A DNA stretch of 64,000 bases from Sediminicola sp035798135. GTDB lineage: Bacteria; Bacteroidota; Bacteroidia; Flavobacteriales; Flavobacteriaceae. The notes beneath the pieces are model-generated. The model made no database searches. It saw nothing but the letters and a program-made list of their open reading frames with translations, and had not been told where the DNA came from. Positions 41,001 through 49,328 of this stretch are shown in pieces (position 1 is the first letter of the stretch; each line of letters opens with the position of its first letter). Position numbers and translations under genes: made by a program. The stretch is from assembly GCA_035798135.1 (NCBI GenBank), contig JAPFBR010000002.1, positions 1 to 64,000 on the forward strand, written 5' to 3'.

Positions 41001-42179
41001 ATGGACGATAACAAAATAGGCATCAATACAATTTGCACCCATTTTGGGGAAATTCAGGATGAGCAGTTCAAAGGAGCCGTTTCACCTTTATTTATGAGTA
41101 CTTCCTATGCTTTTGAAGATGTGGATGTAAAACGTTACCCAAGGTATTTCAATACCCCTAATCAGGTGGCTCTCTCAAAGAAAATCGCTGCATTGGAACA
41201 TGCAGAAACTGCCATGATTTTTGGTAGTGGAATGGCAGCTATAAGCACGGTTTTAATGGCTTTTTTAAAGGCTGGAGACCATATTGTACTTCAAAATTCC
41301 CTTTACGGTGGCACTTATAACCTGGTGACCGAGGAATTTGAAAAATTTGGGATTGACTATTCTTTTACGACGGGTTTGCAGCCAGCAGATTTTGAGGCAA
41401 AAATTAAGGAGAACACCAAGGTTATTTACATAGAGACCCCTTCAAACCCATTGTTGACCATTACAGATTTGGTAGCCGTCGCGCAAATTGCCAAAAAGCA
41501 TGGTTTGGTATCCATGATAGACAACACCTTTGCCAGCCCCGTGAATCAAAATCCGATCGATTTTGGAATCGACTTGGTCCTGCACAGTGCTACCAAGTAC
41601 ATGGGAGGACATTCGGATATCTTGGCAGGTGCTGTAGCTTCTTCCCAAGAACATATGGAACGTATTTTTCATTTGGCAAAAAATTTCGGGGGCAGTCTAA
41701 GCGATTATACCGTATGGTTGTTGGAACGCAGTATAAAGACCATGGGCATCCGTGTTAGGGCACAAAATGAAAATGCCATGAAAATGGCCAATTACCTCTA
41801 TGGGCACAAAGATATTCAAGCAGTTTACTACCCGGGATTGGAATCACATCCGGGACATGAATTGGCAAAAGCTCAAATGAAAGGATTTGGAGGTATGTTG
41901 TCTTTTGAACTGAACAAAAATTTAAATTCTTCCACATTTCAAAAATCCTTGCAGCTCATCAAATCCTCCATGAGTTTGGCAGGGGTGGAGAGTACGGTTT
42001 TGTCCCCAACCTTAACTTCCCACGCTCTTTTAAGTGCAGAAGAACGGGAAAAACAGGGCATAGCGGACGGTTTGATTCGCTTTTCTGTGGGTATTGAAGA
42101 AGTGGAGGACCTTATTTCGGATATAGAACAAGCTTTGAAAACGGTAAAAGCAAAGACCACAACAACACACAACAACTAA
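41001..42179 (+). CDS. Cys/Met metabolism PLP-dependent enzyme (cystathionine gamma-synthase/lyase type)
   Basis: The 392-residue product has motifs of fold-type I gamma-family enzymes: AMIFGSGMAAISTVL (about 73-87), LYGGTYNL, IYIETPSNPLL (about 146-156), DNTFASPVNQNPIDFG, and the PLP-binding Lys in LHSATKYMGGHSDI (about 195-208). Members make or cleave cystathionine or homocysteine, or cleave methionine. The precise reaction cannot be set from sequence alone. It lies 22 bp before bshB1, so a link to thiol supply is plausible. Confidence 0.9.
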   Translation: MDDNKIGINTICTHFGEIQDEQFKGAVSPLFMSTSYAFEDVDVKRYPRYFNTPNQVALSKKIAALEHAETAMIFGSGMAAISTVLMAFLKAGDHIVLQNSLYGGTYNLVTEEFEKFGIDYSFTTGLQPADFEAKIKENTKVIYIETPSNPLLTITDLVAVAQIAKKHGLVSMIDNTFASPVNQNPIDFGIDLVLHSATKYMGGHSDILAGAVASSQEHMERIFHLAKNFGGSLSDYTVWLLERSIKTMGIRVRAQNENAMKMANYLYGHKDIQAVYYPGLESHPGHELAKAQMKGFGGMLSFELNKNLNSSTFQKSLQLIKSSMSLAGVESTVLSPTLTSHALLSAEEREKQGIADGLIRFSVGIEEVEDLISDIEQALKTVKAKTTTTHNN

Positions 42180-42201
42180 GTATAAATTTAAATTAGAATC
42201 T

Positions 42202-42924
42202 TTGAAACTAGATATTTTAGTATTCGGGGCACATCCAGATGATGCCGAATTGGGAGCAGGAGCAACTATTGCTAAGGAAGTGGCAAACGGTAAAAAAGTG
42301 GGAATCATAGATTTGACTAGAGGTGAGTTGGGTACAAGGGGAACCGCTGAAATTCGCGATGAGGAAGCCACTGCCGCCGCAAAGATACTTGGGGTTGCTG
42401 TAAGGGAAAATTTAGAATTTGCCGATGGTTTTTTTGTGAACGACAAAAAACATCAAATGGCCATCATTCAGATGTTGAGAAAATATAGGCCGGATATTGT
42501 ATTGTGCAATGCCGTAGATGATCGCCATATAGACCATGCGAAAGGTAGTAGTTTGGTGAGTGATGCCTGTTTTTTGAGCGGGTTGGTGAAAATAGACACC
42601 AAATTGGAAGGCAGTGACCAATGGCAAGATACTTGGCGACCAAAACAGGTATACCATTATATACAATGGAAAAATCTAAAGCCAGACTTTGTAGTTGACG
42701 TAAGTGGGTTTATAGATAAAAAGACGGAAGCTATATTGGCTTATGGTTCACAGTTCTTCGACCCTAAGAGCAACGAGCCGGAAACACCCATCAGTAGTAA
42801 AAATTTCATAGACAGCGTTAAATACCGAGCTAGGGATCTTGGCAGATTGGTAGGCACGGAATATGCAGAAGGCTTTACAACCGAGAGGCATGTGGCCGTT
42901 GCCAGTTTAGATCATTTGATCTAG
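42202..42924 (+). CDS. bshB1: bacillithiol biosynthesis deacetylase BshB1
   Basis: The 240-residue product uses a TTG start, giving MKLDILVFGAHPDDAELGAG, the family's N-terminus; no ATG is better placed. AHPDDAELG (10-18) carries the zinc ligands and catalytic Asp, RGELGTRGTAEIRDEEA (about 35-51) and DDRHIDHAKGSSLV (about 99-112) are BshB marks. It deacetylates N-acetylglucosaminyl-malate on the way to bacillithiol. It lies 22 bp after the PLP enzyme gene and converges, with a 4-bp overlap, with the histidine kinase gene. Confidence 0.92.
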   Translation: MKLDILVFGAHPDDAELGAGATIAKEVANGKKVGIIDLTRGELGTRGTAEIRDEEATAAAKILGVAVRENLEFADGFFVNDKKHQMAIIQMLRKYRPDIVLCNAVDDRHIDHAKGSSLVSDACFLSGLVKIDTKLEGSDQWQDTWRPKQVYHYIQWKNLKPDFVVDVSGFIDKKTEAILAYGSQFFDPKSNEPETPISSKNFIDSVKYRARDLGRLVGTEYAEGFTTERHVAVASLDHLI

Positions 42925-45011
42925 CCTACATTTTTATAGTCCTTTTGGGATTTTGGTAGGGTAAAGTAAAAACAAGTGCCCTTTCTTAATGCACTTTCTA
43001 CCCAAATTTGTCCATTATTCTTTTCCACCATTTCCTTACATAAGGAAAGGCCGAGACCTGTACCCTTTTCATTATTGGTGCCATAGGTGGTGTGGTTGGA
43101 ATTGGCATGGAACAATTTTTCTTGGGTTACTAAGTCCATACCTATCCCGGAGTCCCTTACTGCTATTTCCCAATGTTCGTTTCGCTCAGTGGCTTCAATG
43201 GTTACCATTCCATTGTCTGGCGTAAATTTCAGGGCATTACTGATCAGGTTCCTTATGACAATATCAATTTGGTTGACATCGGACCAGATGATGGTATTAT
43301 CGGTAATCTTATTGATCATTCTGATGGACTTGTTCTCCGCTATTTCGGATAACAAATTAATGTTGTCAGTTACTAGTTCTTCCAGCGCAAAAACACTCGC
43401 CTTGGTCACAGCTCCTTTCATCTGGGTCTGACCCCAGGAAAGCAGGTTGTTCAAGGTAAACGAGATGTGGTCCACATCATCGCGTAATTTGGGGATGAAA
43501 TCCATAAATTCCGACTGTTGAATCTCTCCCACCTTCAACATTCTAAGTAGTTGCTGAAGCGCTCCTATAGGACCTCTCAAATCGTGGCCTATAATGGAGA
43601 ATAATTTGTCCTTGGTCAGGTTGATCTCATTTAACTCAAGTTCCCTTTTTATAAGGACGCCCTTTTGAATCCGGAGTTTTACATTCAGATTTTTCTGGAT
43701 TTTTTGGCCTCTAAGTACCAATAGGGTAATGACGATAAAAATTAGGATGATCAAGATGGCAGCATATACTACATATTTCTGCTTTGCCAGGGCCTGGTCG
43801 TTTTTAAATATTAGTGCCTCTTGTTCCCTGTCATGCTCTACCTTGGTCTTTAGCATCGCCAAGCCTCGTTTATTCTCGTCCCTTGATAGGGTGTCTGAAA
43901 CCTGTTGATAAATTTCGTGGAACCTTAATGCTTCGCTATAATTATTTTTGCTTTTATTTATTCTATAAAGCGTCATGGCACATTTTTGAATGCCTTTTGG
44001 AAAATGGATCTTATTGGAAATTTCAAAGGATTCTTGAGCATATTTTTCAGAAAGCTCAATTTCGCCTAAACCATAATAGGCTTCTGCCATTCCATTGAGC
44101 AAGTCAATTTTGCCGCGGTCATCATTTATTTTCTTGTGCAAAAGACTACATTGATTATACCAGTGCAGAGCCCATTGATAATTCTTCTGCTTTAAATAGG
44201 TTTTACCCTTTACTTCATAAGCAAAGGCAAGCCAATCCAAAATATGATTGCTCTCAAATATTGATATACTGGCATTTATGTTGAACATGGCATATTCAAA
44301 ATTGCCCATATCGGCATAAGCAGAGGCTAGGTTACTCATAGTTTGAGCTGAACTAATCTCATTGCCAACTTCTTTATTCAATTTTTTTACTTGTTCGTAG
44401 AAAATAATGGCTTGGTCATAGTCTTTTTGGGAAGCGTAAAGATTTGCCATGTTTTCCATTAACACAGCTAAATGATACTTGTCTCCTATATTTTGTGCTA
44501 ATTCCGTCCCTTCCAGATAAAGATCAAGGGCCTTAGAGTAATCTCCGGCCCAATTGTACTCAGTGGCCAATAAATTTATAATGCTCAATTTATTGGCTAC
44601 AATTTTAAAGTCGGTTGCGATTTCCAATGCCTCTTTATAGTGTGATATGGCATTTGAGGACTCTCCCAAGTTGGAATGATACATCCCCATATTCATTAAA
44701 GATTCACTCTCACCTCTTTTGTAATTGGACTCCCTACTATATTTTAAGGCCTGTTTGGTCAATAGTGATAGGCTATCGGAAATATGATAAGTAAATTCAG
44801 AACCTAATTCGTTCAGTAAATTAATATAGGTGGTATCAGAAGTAGAAAAGTTCTTTTTAGATTGAATTTTTTGAATGACAAGGGACAAACTATCTTTTAC
44901 TCTATTTTGTGCAATTCCTACAGCTAAAGTGCCTAAAAAGATAACCATGAATAGGACACCGTTTTTAGATGTTTTTTTGTTGCTACTGGAAAGTGGTTTT
45001 AATAAGGACAT
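42921..45011 (-). CDS. tetratricopeptide-repeat sensor histidine kinase
   Basis: The 696-residue protein has an N-terminal signal-like segment (VLFMVIFLGTLAVGIAQ, about 19-35), then about eight TPR units (about 60-400; GESSNAISHYKEALEIA, KDYDQAIIFYEQVKKL). A membrane span YVVYAAILIILIFIVITLLVL (about 407-427) precedes a coiled linker. The kinase part has the H box SIIGHDLRGPIGALQQL (about 465-481), N box DIVIRNLISNALKFTP and G2 box GTGLGLSLCKEMV. The TPR domain is predicted to be periplasmic. No response regulator gene is adjacent, so it is an orphan kinase. Confidence 0.92.
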   Translation of the reverse strand: MSLLKPLSSSNKKTSKNGVLFMVIFLGTLAVGIAQNRVKDSLSLVIQKIQSKKNFSTSDTTYINLLNELGSEFTYHISDSLSLLTKQALKYSRESNYKRGESESLMNMGMYHSNLGESSNAISHYKEALEIATDFKIVANKLSIINLLATEYNWAGDYSKALDLYLEGTELAQNIGDKYHLAVLMENMANLYASQKDYDQAIIFYEQVKKLNKEVGNEISSAQTMSNLASAYADMGNFEYAMFNINASISIFESNHILDWLAFAYEVKGKTYLKQKNYQWALHWYNQCSLLHKKINDDRGKIDLLNGMAEAYYGLGEIELSEKYAQESFEISNKIHFPKGIQKCAMTLYRINKSKNNYSEALRFHEIYQQVSDTLSRDENKRGLAMLKTKVEHDREQEALIFKNDQALAKQKYVVYAAILIILIFIVITLLVLRGQKIQKNLNVKLRIQKGVLIKRELELNEINLTKDKLFSIIGHDLRGPIGALQQLLRMLKVGEIQQSEFMDFIPKLRDDVDHISFTLNNLLSWGQTQMKGAVTKASVFALEELVTDNINLLSEIAENKSIRMINKITDNTIIWSDVNQIDIVIRNLISNALKFTPDNGMVTIEATERNEHWEIAVRDSGIGMDLVTQEKLFHANSNHTTYGTNNEKGTGLGLSLCKEMVEKNNGQIWVESALRKGTCFYFTLPKSQKDYKNVG

Positions 45012-45416
45012 TTAACTCTTTCTATTATTACGGTTAAAACTAAGGCATTAACGCAGCTATTAAAAATTTATGTTGTGAAAGTTCAATAATTGTGTGTTTT
45101 AATCGAAAGAATATAGCATTTCATCGATAATTATAGAAAAACCACATAAAATGAAAGAATTTACCTACAAATATTTTTGGATAAAATTATTGGATAATAA
45201 CATGGAAATAGCAAAAACATCTCTGGAATGAACTTTTTGTAGAAGGGCAAGAATCTATAATTCAAAATAGAAGAGATATTTTATAAATTCTATCGTATAC
45301 TAAAAAAAATTAAGGGTAAATATATTAGCACCTTTAATATCAGGATTTTAATTGATGGGAGCGTAAATTGTCCTTAATTGGCGTATTAAAAAATAGAAAA
45401 AATGGAATATTTTATT
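45012..45416. other. about 400-bp AT-rich intergenic region
   Basis: This gap holds the upstream region of the TPR kinase gene and leads into the tRNA-His promoter. The only notable short frame (45151-45231, 26 codons, MKEFTYKYFW...) has no supporting context. No repeat or hairpin was recognised. Confidence 0.5.
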
Positions 45417-45447
45417 TTGAAAGAAGATTTTAAAAAATTACATTTGC
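45417..45447 (+). promoter_or_regulatory. Bacteroidota-type promoter of tRNA-His
   Basis: TTG at 45417-45419, about 20 bp, and TACATTTG at 45440-45447 match TTG/TAnnTTTG. The tRNA begins 16 bp after the -7 element. Confidence 0.75.
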
Positions 45448-45463
45448 ATCCGCTTACAAATGG

Positions 45464-45537
45464 TGGTTGTAGCTCAGCTGGTTAGAGCATCGGTTTGTGG
45501 TACCGAGGGTCGCCGGTTCGAACCCGGTCTTCCACCC
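45464..45537 (+). tRNA. tRNA-His (anticodon GTG)
   Basis: The cloverleaf starts GTGGTTG, preceded by the G at 45463 that would be the His-specific G-1, with D-arm GCTCAGCTGGTTAGAGC, anticodon loop TTGTGGT, T-arm GCCGG-TTCGAAC-CCGGT and discriminator C. The acceptor strand CTTCCAC leaves two T-T oppositions at positions 5-68 and 6-67. CCA is only partly matched in the DNA (CCCA follows). Confidence 0.92.
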
Positions 45538-45545
45538 AGAATTAC

Positions 45546-45577
45546 AAGCCTTATCTTAATTGATGGGGCTTTTTTTG
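45546..45577 (+). terminator. weak terminator after tRNA-His
   Basis: AAGCC (45546-45550) can pair with GGCTT around 45567-45571, followed by TTTTTTT. The loop is long (about 16 bases), so the call is tentative. Confidence 0.4.
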
Positions 45578-45667
45578 TGCCTTTTGTTTTTTCATAAATT
45601 TAATGACACACATCAAACACCGGGTACGCCAAGGTAAGAGCTGTGGTAATCCTGGTCTTATGAAAAG

Positions 45668-45701
45668 AAAAGCCCCAATTAGTTTTCTAATTGGGGCTTT
45701 T
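45668..45701. terminator. strong bidirectional terminator
   Basis: AAAAGCCCCAATTAG and CTAATTGGGGCTTTT form a perfect 15-bp stem with a TTTT loop. It lies 17 bp after the M28 peptidase stop codon on the minus strand and may also stop transcription from tRNA-His. Confidence 0.88.
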
Positions 45702-45718
45702 CAAATGTTATCAATAAT

Positions 45719-47281
45719 CTATTCCACGGCTTTGTCAACAACAATACGTTTTTCTCGATTGGCAAGTTCCCATGCTGTATAAAAAACCAATCTTGACCTA
45801 TTTTCCAAGAGGTCGTAATTAATTTTATCAGGGGTATCACCTGGTCTATGGTAATCATCGTGTGTACCATTAAAGTAAAAAATGATCGGAATATTGTTCT
45901 TAGCAAAATTGTAATGGTCGCTCCTATAATAAAAACGGTTTGGATCGTTTTCATCATTGTAGGTATAATCAAACTCCATTTTTGTGTATTTTTTGTTGAT
46001 CTCTTCGGACAAGTCATGAAGTTCAGTACTCAATTTGTCTGAGCCAATGAGATAGATATAATTTCTGTCCCCTTTTCTTTTTGGGTCAATTCTACCGATC
46101 ATGTCAATATTTAGATCGACTACAGTTTGGGCCAATGGAAAGATTGGATCAACATCGGTATAATATTGGGAACCCAGAAGTCCTTTTTCCTCCCCTGTTA
46201 CATGAAGAAATACTACCGATCTTTTCGGACCGTTCCCAGCATCCGCAGCCTTTTTAAAGGCTTGGGCAATTTCCAGCAAACCAACAGTTCCTGAACCATC
46301 ATCGTCTGCTCCATTGTTGATTTCTCCATTTTTGCTTATCCCAATATGATCTAAATGGGAAGAAATGATTACGTATTCCTCTGGCTTTTCAGATCCTTTA
46401 ATGAACGCTGCGACATTCTCAGAGTTCAATTCTACATTGGCGCTTGCAACGGATATGGTAATGTTTACTGGCAGTACTTTTCCCGCTTGATCTTTTTCAA
46501 TGGTTGGCATTATGGTCTTTGCCATGGCCGCATTGATGAAAAAGCTACTGAAATCCTCATCCTTTGAATCCTTCAATCCCATTCTACCACTGTCATTTTG
46601 CAACATATAGTCATAACGGGTTTTAAATCTGGAGAAATTATCAGCATCAAAAAACAAAACTCCTTTTGCTCCTTTTTCCAAAGCTAATTCCATTCTTTTG
46701 CCAATGGATTCCGACATATTGCTCCAAACCGACTTCTTTTTGGTTCCAGAAAGTACGTAGTTGCCATTTTTAAGGATTGGCTCACCGGATTTGATCAAGA
46801 TCATTTTTCCCGTAACATCCAACCCCTTATAATCAGAATAAGTATCCTCTTCAATACCGAAACCGGCATAGACGATGTTATCGTAGGCTCCCTTTGCCTC
46901 TGAAAAGGTCAGAAAGTCCTCTCCAATGGGATATGCCTTTTCATTTATGGTAATTGTGCCAGTTGGTAATTTGCTCATTTGTAAGGGAACTGTTTGAAAA
47001 TAATCCCCATTGTCCTGAGCGGCAGGGATCCCCATTTTTTGGTATTCGGCCTTAAGGTATTCAACAGCTTTCTTTTGTCCAGGTTGGCCTGTTTCCCTAC
47101 CTTCAAATTCATCGGAGGCGTACGTGTAAAGGTGATCCTTAAGTTCTGCTTCCGTGATGCTCAAGGCATAGGTTGTAGGACTAACCTCTTGGATGACCAC
47201 TGGTGTAGGCTCGGAAACGACTTTTTGTGCGGTGTTACATGCAAAAGCAAGTCCGATTGCTACAAATGCTAATTTTTTCAT
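45719..47281 (-). CDS. M28 family metallopeptidase, lipoprotein
   Basis: The 520-residue product has a lipoprotein signal MKKLAFVAIGLAFAC with Cys at 15. A protease-associated (PA) domain lies in the middle (about 120-260; GKMILIKSGEPIL, GAKGVLFFDADNF). The peptidase domain carries SSHLDHIG, NGADDDGSGTVGLLEIAQAF and VTGEEKGLLGSQYYTD, which provide the His, Asp and Glu zinc ligands and general base. It is probably an aminopeptidase on the outer face of a membrane. It is a single-gene unit with its own terminator; a -7-like TATTTTTG is at the complement of 47314-47321. Confidence 0.92.
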   Translation of the reverse strand: MKKLAFVAIGLAFACNTAQKVVSEPTPVVIQEVSPTTYALSITEAELKDHLYTYASDEFEGRETGQPGQKKAVEYLKAEYQKMGIPAAQDNGDYFQTVPLQMSKLPTGTITINEKAYPIGEDFLTFSEAKGAYDNIVYAGFGIEEDTYSDYKGLDVTGKMILIKSGEPILKNGNYVLSGTKKKSVWSNMSESIGKRMELALEKGAKGVLFFDADNFSRFKTRYDYMLQNDSGRMGLKDSKDEDFSSFFINAAMAKTIMPTIEKDQAGKVLPVNITISVASANVELNSENVAAFIKGSEKPEEYVIISSHLDHIGISKNGEINNGADDDGSGTVGLLEIAQAFKKAADAGNGPKRSVVFLHVTGEEKGLLGSQYYTDVDPIFPLAQTVVDLNIDMIGRIDPKRKGDRNYIYLIGSDKLSTELHDLSEEINKKYTKMEFDYTYNDENDPNRFYYRSDHYNFAKNNIPIIFYFNGTHDDYHRPGDTPDKINYDLLENRSRLVFYTAWELANREKRIVVDKAVE

Positions 47282-47350
47282 GTTGTTTTCAGTTGTTAAT
47301 TTACTAGTCGAACCAAAAATAGTGAAAAGATGGCGATTGCATATAGATAC

Positions 47351-48211
47351 TTAGCTGTAATTATTTGAATTCTTAAGTTGTAGATATTCTGATGGTGTGG
47401 TTCCTTTTAATGCTTTGAATTTTCTATTGAAATTGGAGATTGAATTGAAGCCAGAGGCTTCAGAAACTTCTAAAATGGACAGGTCCCTTTTGTTCAACAG
47501 CAATTGACAGGCATGTTCTATTCGAAGTTCTATCAAGAACTGAAAGAAAGTTTTGTTGGTCCGTTGTTTGAAAAACCTACAAAATGCATTTGGAGTCAAA
47601 TGTGCAAGGGATGAAATGCTCTCGAGGGAAATATCATTTTGAAAATTATGTATCACATAATCAAAGATGGTTCTCATTCGTTGCCCTTCATTCAGGGAAA
47701 TACTCTTTGGATAAACAAATTTGGTCAATACCTTAGTATTGGCCTGGCATATTTTCTTAAGGAGTTTTAGGAACAGCAGAAACCTATTGAACTTATTGGT
47801 CCCACATATTTTATACATCATTTGGGCCACCTTTGATTTTTTGGATAGCAGTTGGAATCCAAATTCTGCATTGGAAAAAAAAGGGCCTATCGCCTCTAGC
47901 TCTGGATTATTAAAAAATGTTTTCCCAAAGGTGAATTCAGTAAAAAATAGGGATATCATTTTACAGGAATCTTTTTCCAAACCGTTATCCTGAAACAAAT
48001 GGGGACAATTGCGGCCTATTACAAATACATCCCCCGCCTCAAATTGATGGATACTATCGCCCACAATTAATTTCCCTTGCCCTCTGACAATCAAACTTAA
48101 TTGTATTTCTTCATGCTGATGTAATTTGTCATAAAAGTGAACCCCTTCATCAATTTGTATGACGAGGTTCTCATGTATTGGTTTAGGTATTTTAAAAGGA
48201 TAAACTTTCAT
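47351..48211 (-). CDS. AraC family transcriptional regulator
   Basis: The ATG at 48211 gives MKVYPFKIPKPIHENL and 286 residues; the frame extends two codons to a GTG. The N-terminal cupin-type sensing domain includes LHQHEEIQLSLIVRGQGKLIVGD (about 32-54). The C-terminal pair of helix-turn-helix motifs is ISLESISSLAHLTPNAFCRFFKQRTNKTF and SILEVSEASGFNSISNFNRKFKALKGTTPSEY. It is divergent from the hydroxyproline gene cluster, with a 147-bp shared control region, so it most likely regulates that cluster in response to hydroxyproline or a product. Confidence 0.9.
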   Translation of the reverse strand: MKVYPFKIPKPIHENLVIQIDEGVHFYDKLHQHEEIQLSLIVRGQGKLIVGDSIHQFEAGDVFVIGRNCPHLFQDNGLEKDSCKMISLFFTEFTFGKTFFNNPELEAIGPFFSNAEFGFQLLSKKSKVAQMMYKICGTNKFNRFLLFLKLLKKICQANTKVLTKFVYPKSISLNEGQRMRTIFDYVIHNFQNDISLESISSLAHLTPNAFCRFFKQRTNKTFFQFLIELRIEHACQLLLNKRDLSILEVSEASGFNSISNFNRKFKALKGTTPSEYLQLKNSNNYS

Positions 48212-48258
48212 AAGCACTTACAAATATGCATATTTAGCACAAATAATTTAGCTAATTT

Positions 48259-48281
48259 AGACTATCAGGGTAAGATAGTCT
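48259..48281. promoter_or_regulatory. 8-bp dyad in the AraC/hydroxyproline control region
   Basis: AGACTATC and GATAGTCT form a perfect inverted repeat with a 7-bp spacer, in the middle of the divergent intergenic region. A -7-like TATTTTTG lies at 48326-48333, 26 bp before the downstream start codon, with no TTG at the normal distance. Operator function is inferred from place and symmetry. Confidence 0.45.
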
Positions 48282-48358
48282 CAATTTAGGTTAATATCCT
48301 TTTAATTTTTGGAGGCATATCCTCTTATTTTTGTATAGTAATCAAAATTTAATACACC

Positions 48359-49294
48359 ATGAACGTAAAATGGGAAGGGGTAATGCCCGCAGTGACCACA
48401 AAATTTAAAGCAGATGACACCTTGGATCTGGATGCTTTTGAGGTAAATATAAAGGCTCAATTGGATGCTGGCGTAAACGGTATCATCCTAGGGGGTACCT
48501 TAGGGGAAGCAAGTACACTTTCTGATGATGAAAAAGAGACATTAATAAAGGAAACCGTTCGTTTGGTGAAGGATCAAGTTCCCGTGATCATCAATATTGC
48601 AGAGCAGACCACTAAAGGGGCCATCAATGCTGCCGAAAATGCCAAGGCCTATGGCGCAAGTGGCCTAATGATGTTACCGCCCATGAGATATAAGGCTAAT
48701 GATTTTGAAACCATGACGTATTTTAAGGAGGTTGCCAAAAGCACTGATTTGCCGATTATGGTATATAACAATCCTATAGACTATAACATTGAGGTTACCT
48801 TGGACATGTTTGATGAATTGCTTAAAAATGACCGGATACAGGCGGTTAAGGAATCAACAAGGGATATTTCCAATGTTACCAGAATTAAGAACAGGTTTGG
48901 AGAAAGGTTGAAAATTTTGTGTGGTGTGGATACTCTGGCACTGGAAAGTATCTTGATGGGTGCGGATGGATGGGTAGCGGGATTGGTAGATGCCTTTCCG
49001 GCAGAGACCGTGGCTATCTACGAACTGGCAAAAGCAGGAAGAATCAAAGAGGCCCTTACCATTTATAGGTGGTTTTTGCCATTATTGGAATTGGATATCA
49101 CCCCACAATTGGTACAAAACATTAAATTGGCAGAGGTGGCAACCGGTATTGGCACCGAGAGGGTACGAGCGCCAAGATTACCATTACAGGGCGCGGAAAG
49201 GGAATATGTATTGAACATTATTCAGGAAGGTTTAAGAACTAGACCTATATTACCTGATTATAAATCGCTCAAAACAACGTCTTTTTCAAATTAG
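48359..49294 (+). CDS. DHDPS-family lyase, probable 1-pyrroline-4-hydroxy-2-carboxylate deaminase
   Basis: The 311-residue class I aldolase-fold protein has GGTLGEASTLSDDEKETLI (about 41-59), equivalent to the GTTGE motif. YNNPIDYN (about 136-143) carries the conserved Tyr and AVKESTRDIS (about 162-171) the Schiff-base Lys. Related DHDPS-family enzymes make pyruvate- or ketoglutarate-type products; clustering with hydroxyproline epimerase and a 2,5-dioxovalerate-type dehydrogenase points to the deaminase step of hydroxyproline breakdown. That specificity is inference from context. It is the first gene of the cluster. Confidence 0.85.
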   Translation: MNVKWEGVMPAVTTKFKADDTLDLDAFEVNIKAQLDAGVNGIILGGTLGEASTLSDDEKETLIKETVRLVKDQVPVIINIAEQTTKGAINAAENAKAYGASGLMMLPPMRYKANDFETMTYFKEVAKSTDLPIMVYNNPIDYNIEVTLDMFDELLKNDRIQAVKESTRDISNVTRIKNRFGERLKILCGVDTLALESILMGADGWVAGLVDAFPAETVAIYELAKAGRIKEALTIYRWFLPLLELDITPQLVQNIKLAEVATGIGTERVRAPRLPLQGAEREYVLNIIQEGLRTRPILPDYKSLKTTSFSN

Positions 49295-49328
49295 GTGTTA
49301 ATCGATCAAAAAAAATAAAAAGCAAGAT

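Noticed and set aside
45151..45231. A 26-codon frame (MKEFTYKYFW...) in the gap before tRNA-His
   Set aside because: No close neighbour, no ribosome-binding site and no membrane or domain pattern; chance is likely in AT-rich DNA.
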